From NCBI GenBank assembly GCA_019843655.1, contig JACDQD010000103.1, forward strand, positions 13,763,501 to 13,827,500: a DNA stretch of 64,000 nt, in the 5' to 3' direction. This document shows, in pieces, positions 52,870 through 63,678 of the stretch. The position numbers and the translations under genes are program-made. The notes under the pieces are model-generated. The model made no database searches, was not told the origin of the DNA, and saw only the letters and a program-made list of their open reading frames with translations. The stretch's first letter is position 1; each line of letters starts with the position of its first letter. The stretch comes from Lethocerus indicus (Eukaryota; Arthropoda; Insecta; Hemiptera; Belostomatidae).

Positions 52870-52872
<3 letters not shown>

Positions 52873-52928
<56 letters not shown>
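52873..52928. repeat. (TG)25 microsatellite
   Basis: Fifty bases of uninterrupted TG, then TATGTG. The tract gives the Cys-Val run in the longest ATG open frame of the window (52647-53228), which I reject as a gene. Confidence 0.97.
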
Positions 52929-52929
<1 letters not shown>

Positions 52930-53621
52930 CAGGCCTGGCACACATCGGGCTCTGTCATGTCCCTCTGTCTCCCCCCCCCCTTCCCGGACCTCCAGGGGAC
53001 AGACAGGACAAGGGGGTCCGCGCTCTTATAGATCTCACGTTTCAAATAATAAGTGTCCGATGTGCCCAATTAAGTGGACTCCCACACTCCTACTACATGC
53101 GGCCACCGCCTCTATTAAACTATCCAGTGATAGTCGGTTGGCAATTTATCTCTCCCCTACTTTCACTGGGCATCCTTTTGGTTAACAGATTTGAAAATTT
53201 GTTCCATATATTGTTGGAATACTATTGATGTGCCGAAATATATAACGCGACCTGACCTTACCCAATGTTTTATTGAAATTTTGTGCTACCTAATAACCTC
53301 GATGTCTAATCCTACTCTTGTATGTTGTACCAGAAACTCTATCGAAATTCAGGCGTTTACAGAAACTATGTAAACGCGGTGATGTTGCAATGTCCGTTAT
53401 GACTTGCCCGTATCGGCGATACACTTCAGTGAAAACGATAAGGATCTCAAGCGTGCAAATAGATGTAAATATCGGATGTCAACCGGCGGCCTGGATGGAG
53501 ACATCCGGTTATTTGTACGTTTGTCCTGAACCCTGCTCGGTGGGGAGTAATTACGCCGGCTAAATGTGACGGGACTCGACTGTTTTGAGAGCAGACAGCG
53601 AGCGGTACTTTGTAAGTCCAA

Positions 53622-53646
53622 AGAGAGAGAGAGTGAGAGAGAGAGA
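53622..53646. repeat. Imperfect (GA)n microsatellite
   Basis: A GA run interrupted once by GTGA. Confidence 0.92.
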
Positions 53647-54282
53647 CGGAGCTCAAGTTGGTAGGGTGCATTTACTGATACGAGCTACGAAAACATTTGC
53701 TCTGAAATTTACGGAGGCTATCCGCGTTCACCACTTTTGCGCAACCCCTAAGTGCGACCTAACTACACTTAAGCCTTACGTGATACTCCCGCCGACGTCT
53801 AAATCGTACAGCCAAGGAGGATCTGGTGATTCGTATTCATTTAGTTATCAGTAGTTGACACATTGCGAGATTCGGTAAAAGCGTTTTAATTAGACCCCCA
53901 CGTTGCCGAACTTAAGCTAGCTTAGGGATGATTATCGTGAATACTAGTTGATCTGAATTCGCGGATTCCACGAATTGAGGCGTAAGTACATTGATGAAAG
54001 TTGGTATAAGGTATGTGCGTTGTGGGTCTAAGCCAAAGTTTGCAACACTTTTGCTATTGTCTCTCTGACAACTCCTTTATTTCTCGCCTTTGTTAGCATT
54101 CTTCCGTCTCTAATGCAATAAATGCACTCAAACGCATTGGCGTTAGGCCTTATAAGGCTGGCCATTTTACTATTACTGGCCAGGTTCTATTTTGTTAATT
54201 CATGAATTAATAATCAATTATAATTGAATCTTTGAAATGCAGCACAATAAATTCTGAATAATTCTACAGGAATTATTCTCAG

Positions 54283-54321
54283 TAATTGTTCTCGCATAAA
54301 CTCAGTTTACGAGACCAATTA
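54283..54321. repeat. Imperfect long hairpin
   Basis: TAATTGTTCTCGCATAAAC and GTTTACGAGACCAATTA pair across a TCA loop with one mismatch and a 2-base bulge (16 paired bases). The flanks do not extend the stem regularly. A microRNA precursor would normally have a longer stem and a larger loop, so I do not call one. Confidence 0.5.
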
Positions 54322-55766
54322 TTCCTCAATGGACTGGTTTTTTGTCCTTTTCCAGTATTAGCGTTCTGGAAGAGCGATAGTACCCGCCTGTAAGTGGAAC
54401 AACTTGGTACGGTAAAAAAAAATGTAACCCAGCCCAGGAAAGCGACGAGGGCTCATCCGCCGAGTGTCACTCATCTTCAGAGGCGTCTATGCAATTGCTC
54501 GGCTGGCAATAGGCAGCGGTTTGGATGGAGGAGTCGGCCCATAAGGGGGCTAATGGGAGGCGGTGTCACGGGAGATGCAGCGCGAGGTGTAAATTGGCTT
54601 CTCTCGAGTAAGGGAAGAAGAATAAGGCGGCGGCGGTGATTAGCCGGCTTCGGGCCTAAATAACCCCGCCACCGCCCCCGCCCCTTCTTTCGTCTTTCTG
54701 CCATTTTTCACGCCTCCTCCCACGAACTCCCCACTCGTGGTTTTAAACACCCCGGCTAATGGGAGCGCATTTCTAGACTGGCTCATAGTATTGCCTACTA
54801 GGTCTTTGGTGGGAAATGGGTTTGTCGAGTGGCACTGTCGTCGAAACGGCTGGATATAGAAATGGATACACACTCGTGTATGAGATGTCAACAGGCAAAA
54901 CACCGAGAGCGCGCATATTCCATACTCCTGCCTGTTCCAAAATTTAAGTCCTGACGGCATTTTCATACCTTTAAAGACATAAAGTACATGTAGACATCTA
55001 TTTCTTTTATTTTTTGATGAATTTATTTCTAAAGAATTCATAAAATATATTTACGTTAATTTTTTCTTCTTGAAATGAGTACAAAAAATTTATAAACAAC
55101 TTTCATTCTACTTTTGGCATCTCACCGCATACTCCATATCAGGAGACTAGCTCTTCGGTTCGCGAAGTGTACCGACCCTTGGTCTATAACAACATATAAT
55201 AATCACACACGGTCACATTGTTAAGTCCAGTGAAGGTTAGAACTATGAAGCTGTCATGTTCGGCAACCTTATTTTAAACGCTTAGCTTATTTTAAATAAA
55301 TCAATCCTCCGTCTTACTTTACGTCTAACTTTAGCTTTCAAAGAGGCAACAATGCGTACGATATATGTCTTCCATCACTTTTTTCGAACTCTCTCTCTGA
55401 TCTCCTCCACACTATGAATTAAGCACGCGACGTTTACGGTGAACGGTACCGCAAATATAAAAGAGGTCCGAAGGAAGGTTTTTTCATTTTCTCCAGGAGA
55501 GGGTGTCTGACATCACGGTCCTTAACAAGGTGGAAAACGGTTTACTCTGGACGCGGGGTTCGTTTGCATGAACCTCTCGACAAACGTCGGAGAGCGGGCA
55601 CGCTCCCGCTTATACTTATAAATTTTGAACTTTCACGTTTCTTCTGGCTTTATTTCGGGCGGCCGCCTCCCCAATGTCCGTTAATCACGTCGGTTGGACG
55701 GCCGGCCGAATTGATGGGTCCCACTCTCATTAACACTCGGGGTCTCGCTTCCTCCTTTCCTTCTAT

Positions 55767-55773
<7 letters not shown>

Positions 55774-55798
<25 letters not shown>
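55774..55798. repeat. (TC)12 microsatellite
   Basis: Twenty-five bases of TC lie inside a pyrimidine-rich run (about 55745-55805). Confidence 0.95.
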
Positions 55799-56429
55799 TC
55801 TTCTTATTGAATTCAATCCCCGGTCGTGCTTCCACTCGGCGCCGGCTCCGCTTACTCCCACACCGGTGCCCTGTCAGTCAATCAAGAAACCCGAGGTCGT
55901 GCCTCCGGATCCTCATTAGCCGGCCCTAGCGCCTCTGTGTCCGATGACCCATTTACCGTGCGCTAAAGATTCGAGACGGTCTTTTTTTTTCTTTTTTTCT
56001 ATTTTTAAATCGGCCGAGGCTGTTCGGTTCATGACTCGATTGTGTGTATCCTGTTAGTGTTGCGGGCCGGTCTAGTCATGACGACCGGACTTTGTGCTCG
56101 AGTGCCAACTTTCTAAAGCCGGGCCTCCTCCAAGGATGTTCCCCGACAGTACAGTAGGTTGGGCGAGTTAAAGTAGTTAAAATATGACTTAAAGAATGAT
56201 CTTTTGATCATTGTGTTTGTTGAGTGATCAAATGTTCGCGAAATATTTTGAGTAGATTATTTGCGGCTTTTCTCCATATTCAGTTCTATTCACATGAATA
56301 CACCTAGACGATTCCATAGAGTCCATAATATATATTATTGAATTTTAATATGTCAGAAAAAAAGGGAATGACAAACTGTTGCAGCATTAATAGTAATAAC
56401 GTCACTGTATAATTATTACAGTTGAGATT

Positions 56430-56562
56430 ACCGGTTTCGCTCGCAAAAATCTTCAGTAGCGGCGAGCAGCTGAAACCGGTCTAGAACAGCGAGAAGAGAA
56501 AGAAACACACGAAATCTACGGTATTCCAACCCCTCGCAGACCACAAAACAGGTAATCTAAAC
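56430..56562 (-). repeat. Fullest copy of the dispersed CTGAAGA/GAAACCGGT repeat
   Basis: From the left on the plus strand: ACCGGTTTC (56430-56438), 11 bases, TCTTCAGTAGC, GGCGAGC, AGCT, GAAACCGGTCTAGAACAG (56472-), GCGAGAAGAGAAAG, then the CGAAATCTACGG block (56510-56562). ACCGGTTTC/GAAACCGGT and GCTCGC/GCGAGC make a 9+6 bp inverted repeat with a 4-base bulge. The minus strand holds CTGAAGA, 11 bases, GAAACCGGT. The tail block is shared with 41952-42003 and 48856-48916. I know no protein product for it. It may derive from a retroelement end or a foldback element. Confidence 0.65.
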
Positions 56563-56826
56563 TAAGTACCTTAAACATCCCACGTTAACATAAAATATTG
56601 CATTTGAGAGGAAGGGAGGTAGGGATAGAACACCGAGCAATCGAACGCTGGTTGCGTAATGGCTATTGGGACAAATTGTATAATCGTTCTCACTACTTGT
56701 AATAGTATCGGGTTGAAAGGCGGAGGAATTGGAACGCCGTCCAATAAACGGCCGCGGGTGGGAAGGACACTGTGTAGCCGGCTATGGGAAAATCGCTAGG
56801 AATGTTTACGGCCTGTTTATCGGTTA

Positions 56827-56868
<42 letters not shown>

Positions 56869-56877
56869 CGTGTGTGT
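56827..56877. repeat. Compound (AT)6(GT)12 microsatellite
   Basis: AT units at 56827-56838 run directly into GT units at 56839-56862, followed by the imperfect GCGTGTCGTGTGTGT. Confidence 0.95.
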
Positions 56878-58512
56878 ACAATGGTTTATTTAATTGGCGG
56901 CAAAATCCTTGATCGGTGCTCAGCTCAGAAATAGAGAGTCACCACGCCATTTTATAGTGCCGACCGTTCTCGGTTTAATGACGCTGCCGGAGCAGCGATG
57001 GGAAGGCGGGGGGTGGACTAGTGGCGGCCGCCCCTTTCAGAGAAGACCACTACAAACTGGTCCTTAACTCGCGACTTTTTCGCCTCACGACCAACCTAGA
57101 AAATGTTAATAGCATCATTACATTGACACGGCGGAGAGCCGTTTCTTTTATTCTTTTTTCTCCCCCCCCCGTTGCTATAATGAGACCCGCAATTACAACA
57201 GTTTACATAATCGCTGAACAAATATGCCACGCTGAGATGATACGGCGGAGGTAGAGAGGTATAAAGATACCTTTTAAAGCTATGGTGATAGACGGATAAT
57301 TAATTGATGGGGTGAAGAAATTTCAACTATAAAATATCTTGACCGTTTAGATACAATTATGCGCGCGATTCAATACCTCGGGTCATCCGTTACTGCAATG
57401 TTAGTAAGCGACAGTAAGTGCTAGAAACCACATTGTTATTGTAAATCATAATTAAGTATGACTACCAAACGTAAATAAATTTATGTTTGGAACAATATAG
57501 TACGATTTCAGACTACACCCACTCCAAATAACCCCGCGATATTACGGTAGTATGGCTGTGGAAAATTCTATTCACTGACACCCGTTTCACGCATCCGTTC
57601 ATACGTGTATATAAACGCGTCAATAACACTACATAACGACGAGGGGATAATTGAGCCGCAGTTCTAGCTCTCGGGTTGCCGAACAACACTGCGGGCAGTA
57701 ACGAGCGGCGGGAGTTTAATTAGTGAAGGAGGCGGCAAAGGTTAATGTAGCTGTCCAACGTCACTGCGGCGATTACAAGCTTGATAAACAACGCTCGGCA
57801 ATTGAGCGAACTTAGATGACTCCAAGGAGGTGGGCAAAAAAAACCGTTGGCCGAATCTCAGACCAACTAATTAGAGGAAGACCACTGGACTCGTACTGGA
57901 GAGTACAAATCATTCGCATTCTGTTACACCGTTGCAGTCAGCCCTCTAATTACCATTCCCACCTAATTGAAGGCTACGGTTTTCCTGTCTTCAATAAATT
58001 ATGACAGTTTAATGATTCTTAAGAAACTTATAAAAGAGGAAATATTACTTCCATTTTGAACGGTTCCCTTAAATTGTCAATTAATTCCATTTTTTGAAAT
58101 TGAAACATACATTCATCAAATTCCCTAGATGTTATTTGTTATCAATAACGTGATTGGGAGATACTCAGCTGGGTAATTACAGTAAACCATTGAGTAGCAG
58201 ATAATGGACTTCAGAAGGGCTACTACCTGGGTACTTCACATTCGCACCGTTATAACAACCGGTTTGAATCGTCTAATGAATTTTTAATTTTTCCTTTCGC
58301 CTCGGGCCAACTTTCCGCATTATTTGTCGACATGTTATCATATAATAGGGTGATTCGGTTCGTTGTTTCTTTTTTTTTTAATGGGCGTCCAGATTAATGG
58401 TCCCAGGCCCGTTGAGATAAGCCGTGGAGCTTCAACGTGGGTTTAATTGCTGTTTGGGAACCGGGAACTGCGGGCTTTTGTCTGGCAAAAATAGGCCTGG
58501 GCCCGTTTAGAA

Positions 58513-58518
<6 letters not shown>

Positions 58519-58544
<26 letters not shown>
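58519..58544. repeat. (AC)13 microsatellite
   Basis: Thirteen pure AC units between GCACAT and AATGCACC. Confidence 0.95.
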
Positions 58545-58545
<1 letters not shown>

Positions 58546-59471
58546 ATGCACCGCTTCGTTGTTTCTAGGCTAACGTATGATTAGCGCGATTTTACACTGT
58601 CGGGTTTACACAAACGGGCTTTATCGGCCTGTACAATGATCAATTAGCGGGCCGTTATACCGACTGCGGAATTTGGCCGCGAGCATTTTGAGAAACCGTA
58701 TTTAAATTTATAATTCCTCACAAATTATTGCAGAACATTTGTGAGCACTATTAGATATGGAGGATACGTTTCAACGATAACCCGTATTGGACATTGGATT
58801 ATATGTCGATGGATTTGAATATCATATATGTGAGCATCCTGTTAGCAAAAGTTATGCTAAACAATTAATCTAGACTCTAGCGGACCCCAAACAAATGATT
58901 CTATTTACGTATTCCCAAATTTTGTATACTCATACATACGTTTAAATAACCGAGCCGCAACAAGGTTTTCCTATCCCAGGATACTTTCTCTAACGCAGGC
59001 GTCTTCCGTGCGGTATCTTTAGGGCCCGACCATTTACGGACGCGACTGGCTGACGCAGCTCAGAAGAAAGGACCTAACGGTTTAGCGCAGTTAAGTTTAC
59101 TGCAGTGAAACTTAACGCGGCGCGAGAGTCGTGAGGCGTGCGGGCATTAATGGGTCGGTGGGCCGGCTATTTAATTTCGCCCCGGGAAAACCCAGAAGAC
59201 CAATAAAAAGCGATAATCGGACTACGAGGATCAGGGACGACTGAAGAAGAAAAGAGAGGTTAGCGATCGAACTGAGCCTATTATGAAATAATAAAGGCGT
59301 GGCCTTTATAGCAGAGAGCTACTATATCCTAGACTAAATTTGAAAAACGTTCTCAAATAAAAATGGACAAAAGAAGATTTTAAATATCCTTTAAGTTATA
59401 ATAAAGTCAATTTTAATTTATCAGAAATACGAATTTTTTAATTTATGATTTCATGTTGGAGGTTCACACAC

Positions 59472-59501
59472 AAACCGGTCTAGATCAGGAAGAGATGAGA
59501 G
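59472..59501 (-). repeat. Dispersed-repeat fragment (AAACCGGTCTAGA part)
   Basis: AAACCGGTCTAGATCAG then GAAGAGATGAGAG matches AAACCGGTCTAGAACAG then CGAGAAGAGAAAG at 56473-56502, with one substitution and a short indel. The CTGANGA word is not found upstream. Confidence 0.5.
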
Positions 59502-60276
59502 GGAGGAGGAGGAAAACGACAAAAATATTCAAAACCCGAGCGAAAAATCGGCAATTACCTTAAATTAGTTTTACAAGGTATACAATTCTATCAATCTAAA
59601 TAATCGTCAAACTGGTGGTACAAGAAACACTCCATCTACAGCTTTAGATCAAATTAGCGACTTTAACATCATGAACTATGATAAAATTACGACTTTTAGG
59701 AGGTACCTATATTGCTTTAGTGTTCAGTTAGTGTGTGGACACACTTTGTGCGGCCACAAGCGACGCAGTTTCTCATTAGCTGTGTTCCCAGCAGGTCTAG
59801 CCGGCGATTGCAACCGAGGCCCCGGTGCGAACAAATGGGATATTTTGAAATCCGTTTTACAAACCAAATATAATAACGTTATTCATTATTTATCCCACGC
59901 GGAAATCAAGCGGAAACTGCTGTGCAATTGCAAAACTTTCGGCGGGTTCATGAAATTGATCAAAAATTGCGTGCCAAAGTGGGAGTAGTCTGGAAAATAG
60001 ATAAATAGTCGGATTGAAATATGAAATGAGATTAGGAAGGGGAAAGTTAAGAGAGAAAAACGAGAGGGGAGCGGACTTTGTGGCCGTTACTTGTGGGATA
60101 CCAATAAAGTTGGGGACTAACCAGTCGAGCGTGCCCAGCCTAGCAGTTATCTCGTTTGCATAGATTTCGCCCTAAGGTATTTTTTTTTTAGCCCTCAACC
60201 GATCCCGGAGTTATTCCAATATACGCTTCGGTGAATCCTCAGTTAATATTTCAGCGGGTATTTTGATACAACCGAC

Positions 60277-60292
60277 ACGAAGCCGGCTTCGT
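60277..60292. repeat. 16-bp perfect palindrome
   Basis: ACGAAGCCGGCTTCGT is its own reverse complement, with no spacer. It could extrude a short cruciform or bind a dimeric protein; neither is shown. Confidence 0.7.
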
Positions 60293-60764
60293 ACCTCAGA
60301 GTCCGATGAATAAGCGGGGGTATTCGAAATAAGTGAGATTTCTTAAGGTGTATTCTAGGTAGATCCGCTGGCAGCCGATCGAATCTATGAACCAGAAAAA
60401 TCAATCTTTACGAAATGACATTTTACTGCGGATTTCTTAATCAACCACGTGGCGTTTATGAGAGCACTCTTTAAAGCCCAGCTTGAAAACTGCTTTTCTG
60501 TAAACTTCAAGCATTAGATTAAAATTCGGGATGCTCATACATAATAAAACAACTCGATCTGGCATAGGTCGGACGTTACACGAGCCTTTTCCCCCAAAAG
60601 ATTCTATATCTTGGCGGTATATCGATTTTTCAATAGATTACAAACATGAATTGTGTGTTTTAGGAGATTGTTATTATCGCTAACGTTATTATCATAGTGG
60701 GGTGTTAATGGCAAATTATTATTATTTCATATTCAAATAGCCGATCGTGGTGAATAAGTAAAGA

Positions 60765-60846
60765 AAACTACATTTGCTAAAAATGAAGCAATAAACTTCA
60801 TTTTTAGCAAATGTAGTTTACCGCTATGCGCTTTTATTGCTTCATT
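60765..60846. repeat. Perfect 24-bp inverted repeat with a third complementary segment
   Basis: The arms 60765-60788 and 60796-60819 are perfect reverse complements over 24 bases with a 7-base loop, CAATAAA. In addition, AATGAAGCAATAAA (60782-60795, inner arm plus loop) is exactly complementary to TTTATTGCTTCATT (60833-60846). Two mutually exclusive folds are therefore possible. The perfect identity implies a young or maintained structure. Template switching at replication, or a tiny foldback element, are possible origins. Confidence 0.85.
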
Positions 60847-61042
60847 CAGTCACAAAAATTTTTTCTCCTTAAGAGCGTCTATCCGTTTCATAAATTCCTT
60901 TCCTTATAAAGTAGATATTATCACTTGATATTAGGCATTAAAAAATTCTCCAACCTGAAATGTTAGAAACGGGGTCGCGAGAATTCGGAAGATCATAATC
61001 CGGGTGATTTACCGTATACGCTCTTCTCATAATTTGGCCAAA

Positions 61043-61073
61043 TGATGATGGCGGAAAGCCGAAACCGGTCGAG
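61043..61073 (+). repeat. Dispersed-repeat copy with hammerhead-like core and small stem II
   Basis: TGATGA (61043-61048) is followed by 12 bases, T-GGC-GGAAA-GCC, and then GAAACCGGTC (61061-61070). GGC/GCC can pair as a 3-bp stem II with a GGAAA loop. The C expected before TGATGA is A, and one T is unpaired before the stem. Flanks do not form a stem I by eye. Of all copies, this one has the best stem II. Confidence 0.6.
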
Positions 61074-61122
61074 TGATGCCGAATTCCTCCCGTAAAATAT
61101 CACCGGCGTAATTAGAAAGTAG

Positions 61123-61140
61123 CGGTATTCCGCAATACCG
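61123..61140. repeat. 7-bp hairpin
   Basis: CGGTATT-CCGC-AATACCG is a perfect hairpin about 50 bp after the 61.0 kb repeat copy. The arm sequence is also found in the second hairpin at 3844-3864. Confidence 0.6.
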
Positions 61141-62495
61141 AACAAAAAATTAACATACAAACAACTAAATACAGTTTTAAGTTAATATTCTTTTTTCACT
61201 CAATATAGGTAAAATCTTCAATGGAACATCGAAGCTGAGCACATTGAAGTGGATAACTTCAGGCAGTACTGTAGGGATTCTAGCATATATTTCATGCAAT
61301 TGAATCAATATTAATATTCTATAGGTATTTTAATGTTAGTTTTTCCTTGTGTACTGTTAATCCAACTGTTAACGCCTAATCCAATTAAATTCCGAATGAA
61401 AGAGTATATAACTAATACAAACAATTATCTACTATGGTTGTTATACGTTTAAAGATTAAAATAAAAATATTTGTAATATTGTAAAATTTGCACAGTCAAA
61501 TGATATATGCAGGTTTTTAATCGGTGGTGGATCGAATGTTTTCACGAAAAATAAATAGCTAGCCTTTCAGCTGAGGAGTAGATATGCGCGTTCGGTTTCG
61601 TTTTCGCTCAAGGTTTACAAACCATTCCATCTAAGGAAGGAATCACGGAGGATGATATATTAGAAGGGTACAATTAGAGTTGAGGTCGGTTGGCCAGATC
61701 ATATCGGATACCGCCCTAATACTGATAAACAGCCTACTCGTCGCCGGCCCCTCTTCTATTTCTGTAAATCGTTCCATTTGGTGGAGGCCGGTTCGCCCCT
61801 TCGCAATAAATATCTGTTACAACATCCCCCCGAACATCTCTCTGAAACCACCCCCACCCACCCCCTCCAGCGCACCACAAACAAACACCAAACCGGGAAA
61901 TGTTTATTCCGATTTCTGCGGGATTTTCTCCGCCGCCGTCTCTTTCTTATGGCCTCTTCGGTTTTAAAGCCACGGGCCCTTCTTGTTGTTTTGTCGGAAG
62001 TAAATTACATTCCTTACTGTCAGCTAGCCGATGGTGAATTAAGTGTTTAGTAGCGGGATCTACACTGTGTAATTAATTTCGTTCATTTGCGATGTTTACT
62101 TCGTACGTATTACTTTTATTGAGGGTGATGCGTGTTGGGGGTTGGTTTATGGGGGGGTTCGATACTTCGATGGCCGGCGTTTTGTGCGCAAGCTGACCAC
62201 TGGTCACCCACAACCCCCGACAGCGCCTGCTCGATACCACCAACTTCCCCTTACACCCGCCCAATCCCGCCCCAACATCCTCTTACTTCCTCCCAGTACA
62301 ATATGGCTGTAGGTATCGACCATTTTCGTCCCTATCTTCATGCGATGTAAAGCGGAATACAAATATATAATGATGGATTATAAATAACGTATAGCACTAT
62401 TTAATCTAGTTAATGGCTGAGAGTTGAACGGGTGATACTGGTCCGTAGGAGAAGTGTTATTAGATAAAAATAGGATAAATATTATATACTGAAGA

Positions 62496-62513
62496 TATGT
62501 AATAGATTACATA
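62496..62513. repeat. 8-bp inverted repeat
   Basis: TATGTAAT-AG-ATTACATA is perfect, directly after the word CTGAAGA. The downstream part has no GAAAC, so I do not include it in the repeat family. Confidence 0.6.
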
Positions 62514-63634
62514 ATCATTTCGGTATGAGTTGCTGCCCATCGGCCAAACCGATTAACAATCCTAATCTCTCGAACTGTCTAAGCTTTGTTGTACGCTTCT
62601 AGTATTATTATGATCGGCAGTTATGAACATTGGCAGTTTAAATTATGGGCAAATCATGGTTGAGTCTCCTCTAAAATGTTATCTCAGTGAAAGTCCCAGG
62701 ATTTATTTTCGTTTAACTCCTAAAAAAACGTTTCTTCGGACCGCGGAAAGAAGCCGGTTCGAAGAGGATGTAGTAGACTCTCTCTCTCTCTCTCTCGTGG
62801 CGGATGGCCGGAGTGTAAGATCCCGCCGGGGCAATTACGACTCCGTCAACGGCCGGCAATTACGTTCCGTTTCCGATCACGGTTCGGCCATTACGTAGGG
62901 CGGGCGAAGATTTCGCCGAAAATTTATTTGGACCGAGCCCCAATACTTTCGGCCATTTCTCACGGAAAAAAGGTCATCTTCTGGCTCGAAAAAAATAAAA
63001 CTATCGTCGGACGTTAGCCACGACAGTGTTAACCTGCGATGTCTATAGACATAATATCATCAATGGAGGACAAAATCATTACTACAGGTAAAAAACCTAG
63101 GCTGAAAACTAATTAAAGAATCATTCACGTGGAGTGCTATTTTACTTCCGTTTTACTTAACGTCATTGGTTCAAGTAACTTATCCTACACAACCAATCGT
63201 CTTCCGATCTCTATCAATTAAACTCGTAGATCATTTTTGGTTATTCTCTGTTTCAATTCAATATATCCATTTATAATTATAATAGCTTTTTTGATATCGT
63301 ACTGTAAAAAATCCGACCCCCCATCTCAGACGTGGGAATGCCCTGTGTGTGTATGTGTGGGGTGAACTTCTGCCCCAGAGACCGGTTTTTGTCCGCCCGT
63401 CGAGAGGGTTCAATTTTTTAATTCTTAGACTAGAAAAAAAGCGGATTTCCTAAAAGAATAGGGCTCTGAATGGGGCGGCCTCTCGACTGTTTCAATCCGG
63501 CGTTTTTGTCACGGTTGTAACAGTTTTTTAATTGCCCTCGCCGGGGCCGGGACCCCGCTGTTTGGCGGCAGGCCAGCCCTACATTCTAGACCCCTAGAGT
63601 GCCCTTAGAGGTCTGCCTCGAACCCCCGAGCAGC

Positions 63635-63678
63635 TTTTTTTTCCGGAAGTCCACAAGAAACCACCGGACTAAAAAAAA
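63635..63678. repeat. Hairpin with T8/A8 outer arms
   Basis: T8, CCGGA, AGTCC, 13 bases, GGACT, A9: AGTCC/GGACT and T8/A8 can pair with CCGGA bulged out. It lies in a stretch with several T8 and A8-9 runs, so part of the match is trivial. Confidence 0.4.

Larger units (their letters stand above)
42419..52872. other. Non-coding stretch
   Basis: No gene is supported. GC-rich blocks lie at about 43130-43330, 43880-44110, 45400-45610, 46360-46860, 47590-48010, 49190-49520, 49890-50420, 51400-51900 and 52620-52870. Long AT-rich intervals (42600-42960, 43430-43660, 44440-45130, 45660-46300, 47010-47460, 48560-48850, 50480-50760, 51040-51380, 52010-52500) show no recognisable element. Repeat-family copies lie at 48856 and 52306. 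TATTTAGGCTTC and TATTAGGCTTC form a small direct repeat near 46140-46165. Confidence 0.6.
52929..58518. other. Non-coding stretch
   Basis: No gene is supported. GC-richer blocks lie at about 52940-53130, 54390-54760, 55560-56150, 56730-57250 and 57600-58000. A GA tract is at 53622, a TC tract at 55774, T-rich DNA at 55981-56007 and a compound AT/GT tract at 56827. An imperfect hairpin lies at 54283-54321, and an 8-bp inverted repeat TTTGATCA/TGATCAAA at 56203-56232. The fullest dispersed-repeat copy lies at 56430-56562. Confidence 0.6.

Noticed and set aside
52647..53228. 193-codon plus-strand open frame, the longest in the window
   Set aside because: Its middle is a Cys-Val run made by the (TG)25 microsatellite, the rest is unfamiliar, and two other frames are open across the same tract.
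54640..55041. 133-codon minus-strand open frame
   Set aside because: No recognisable domain, and the coding look ends inside a GC-rich block shared with other frames.
58258..58270. ACCGGTTT word as another repeat-family copy
   Set aside because: Only eight bases match and no neighbouring family word is present.
59671..59988. 105-codon frame with several Cys and His residues, possible zinc finger
   Set aside because: The Cys/His spacing does not match C2H2, RING or other zinc-binding patterns that I know.
62490..62513. CTGAAGA followed by a perfect hairpin as a hammerhead
   Set aside because: No GAAA core follows the hairpin, and the surroundings do not match the family.
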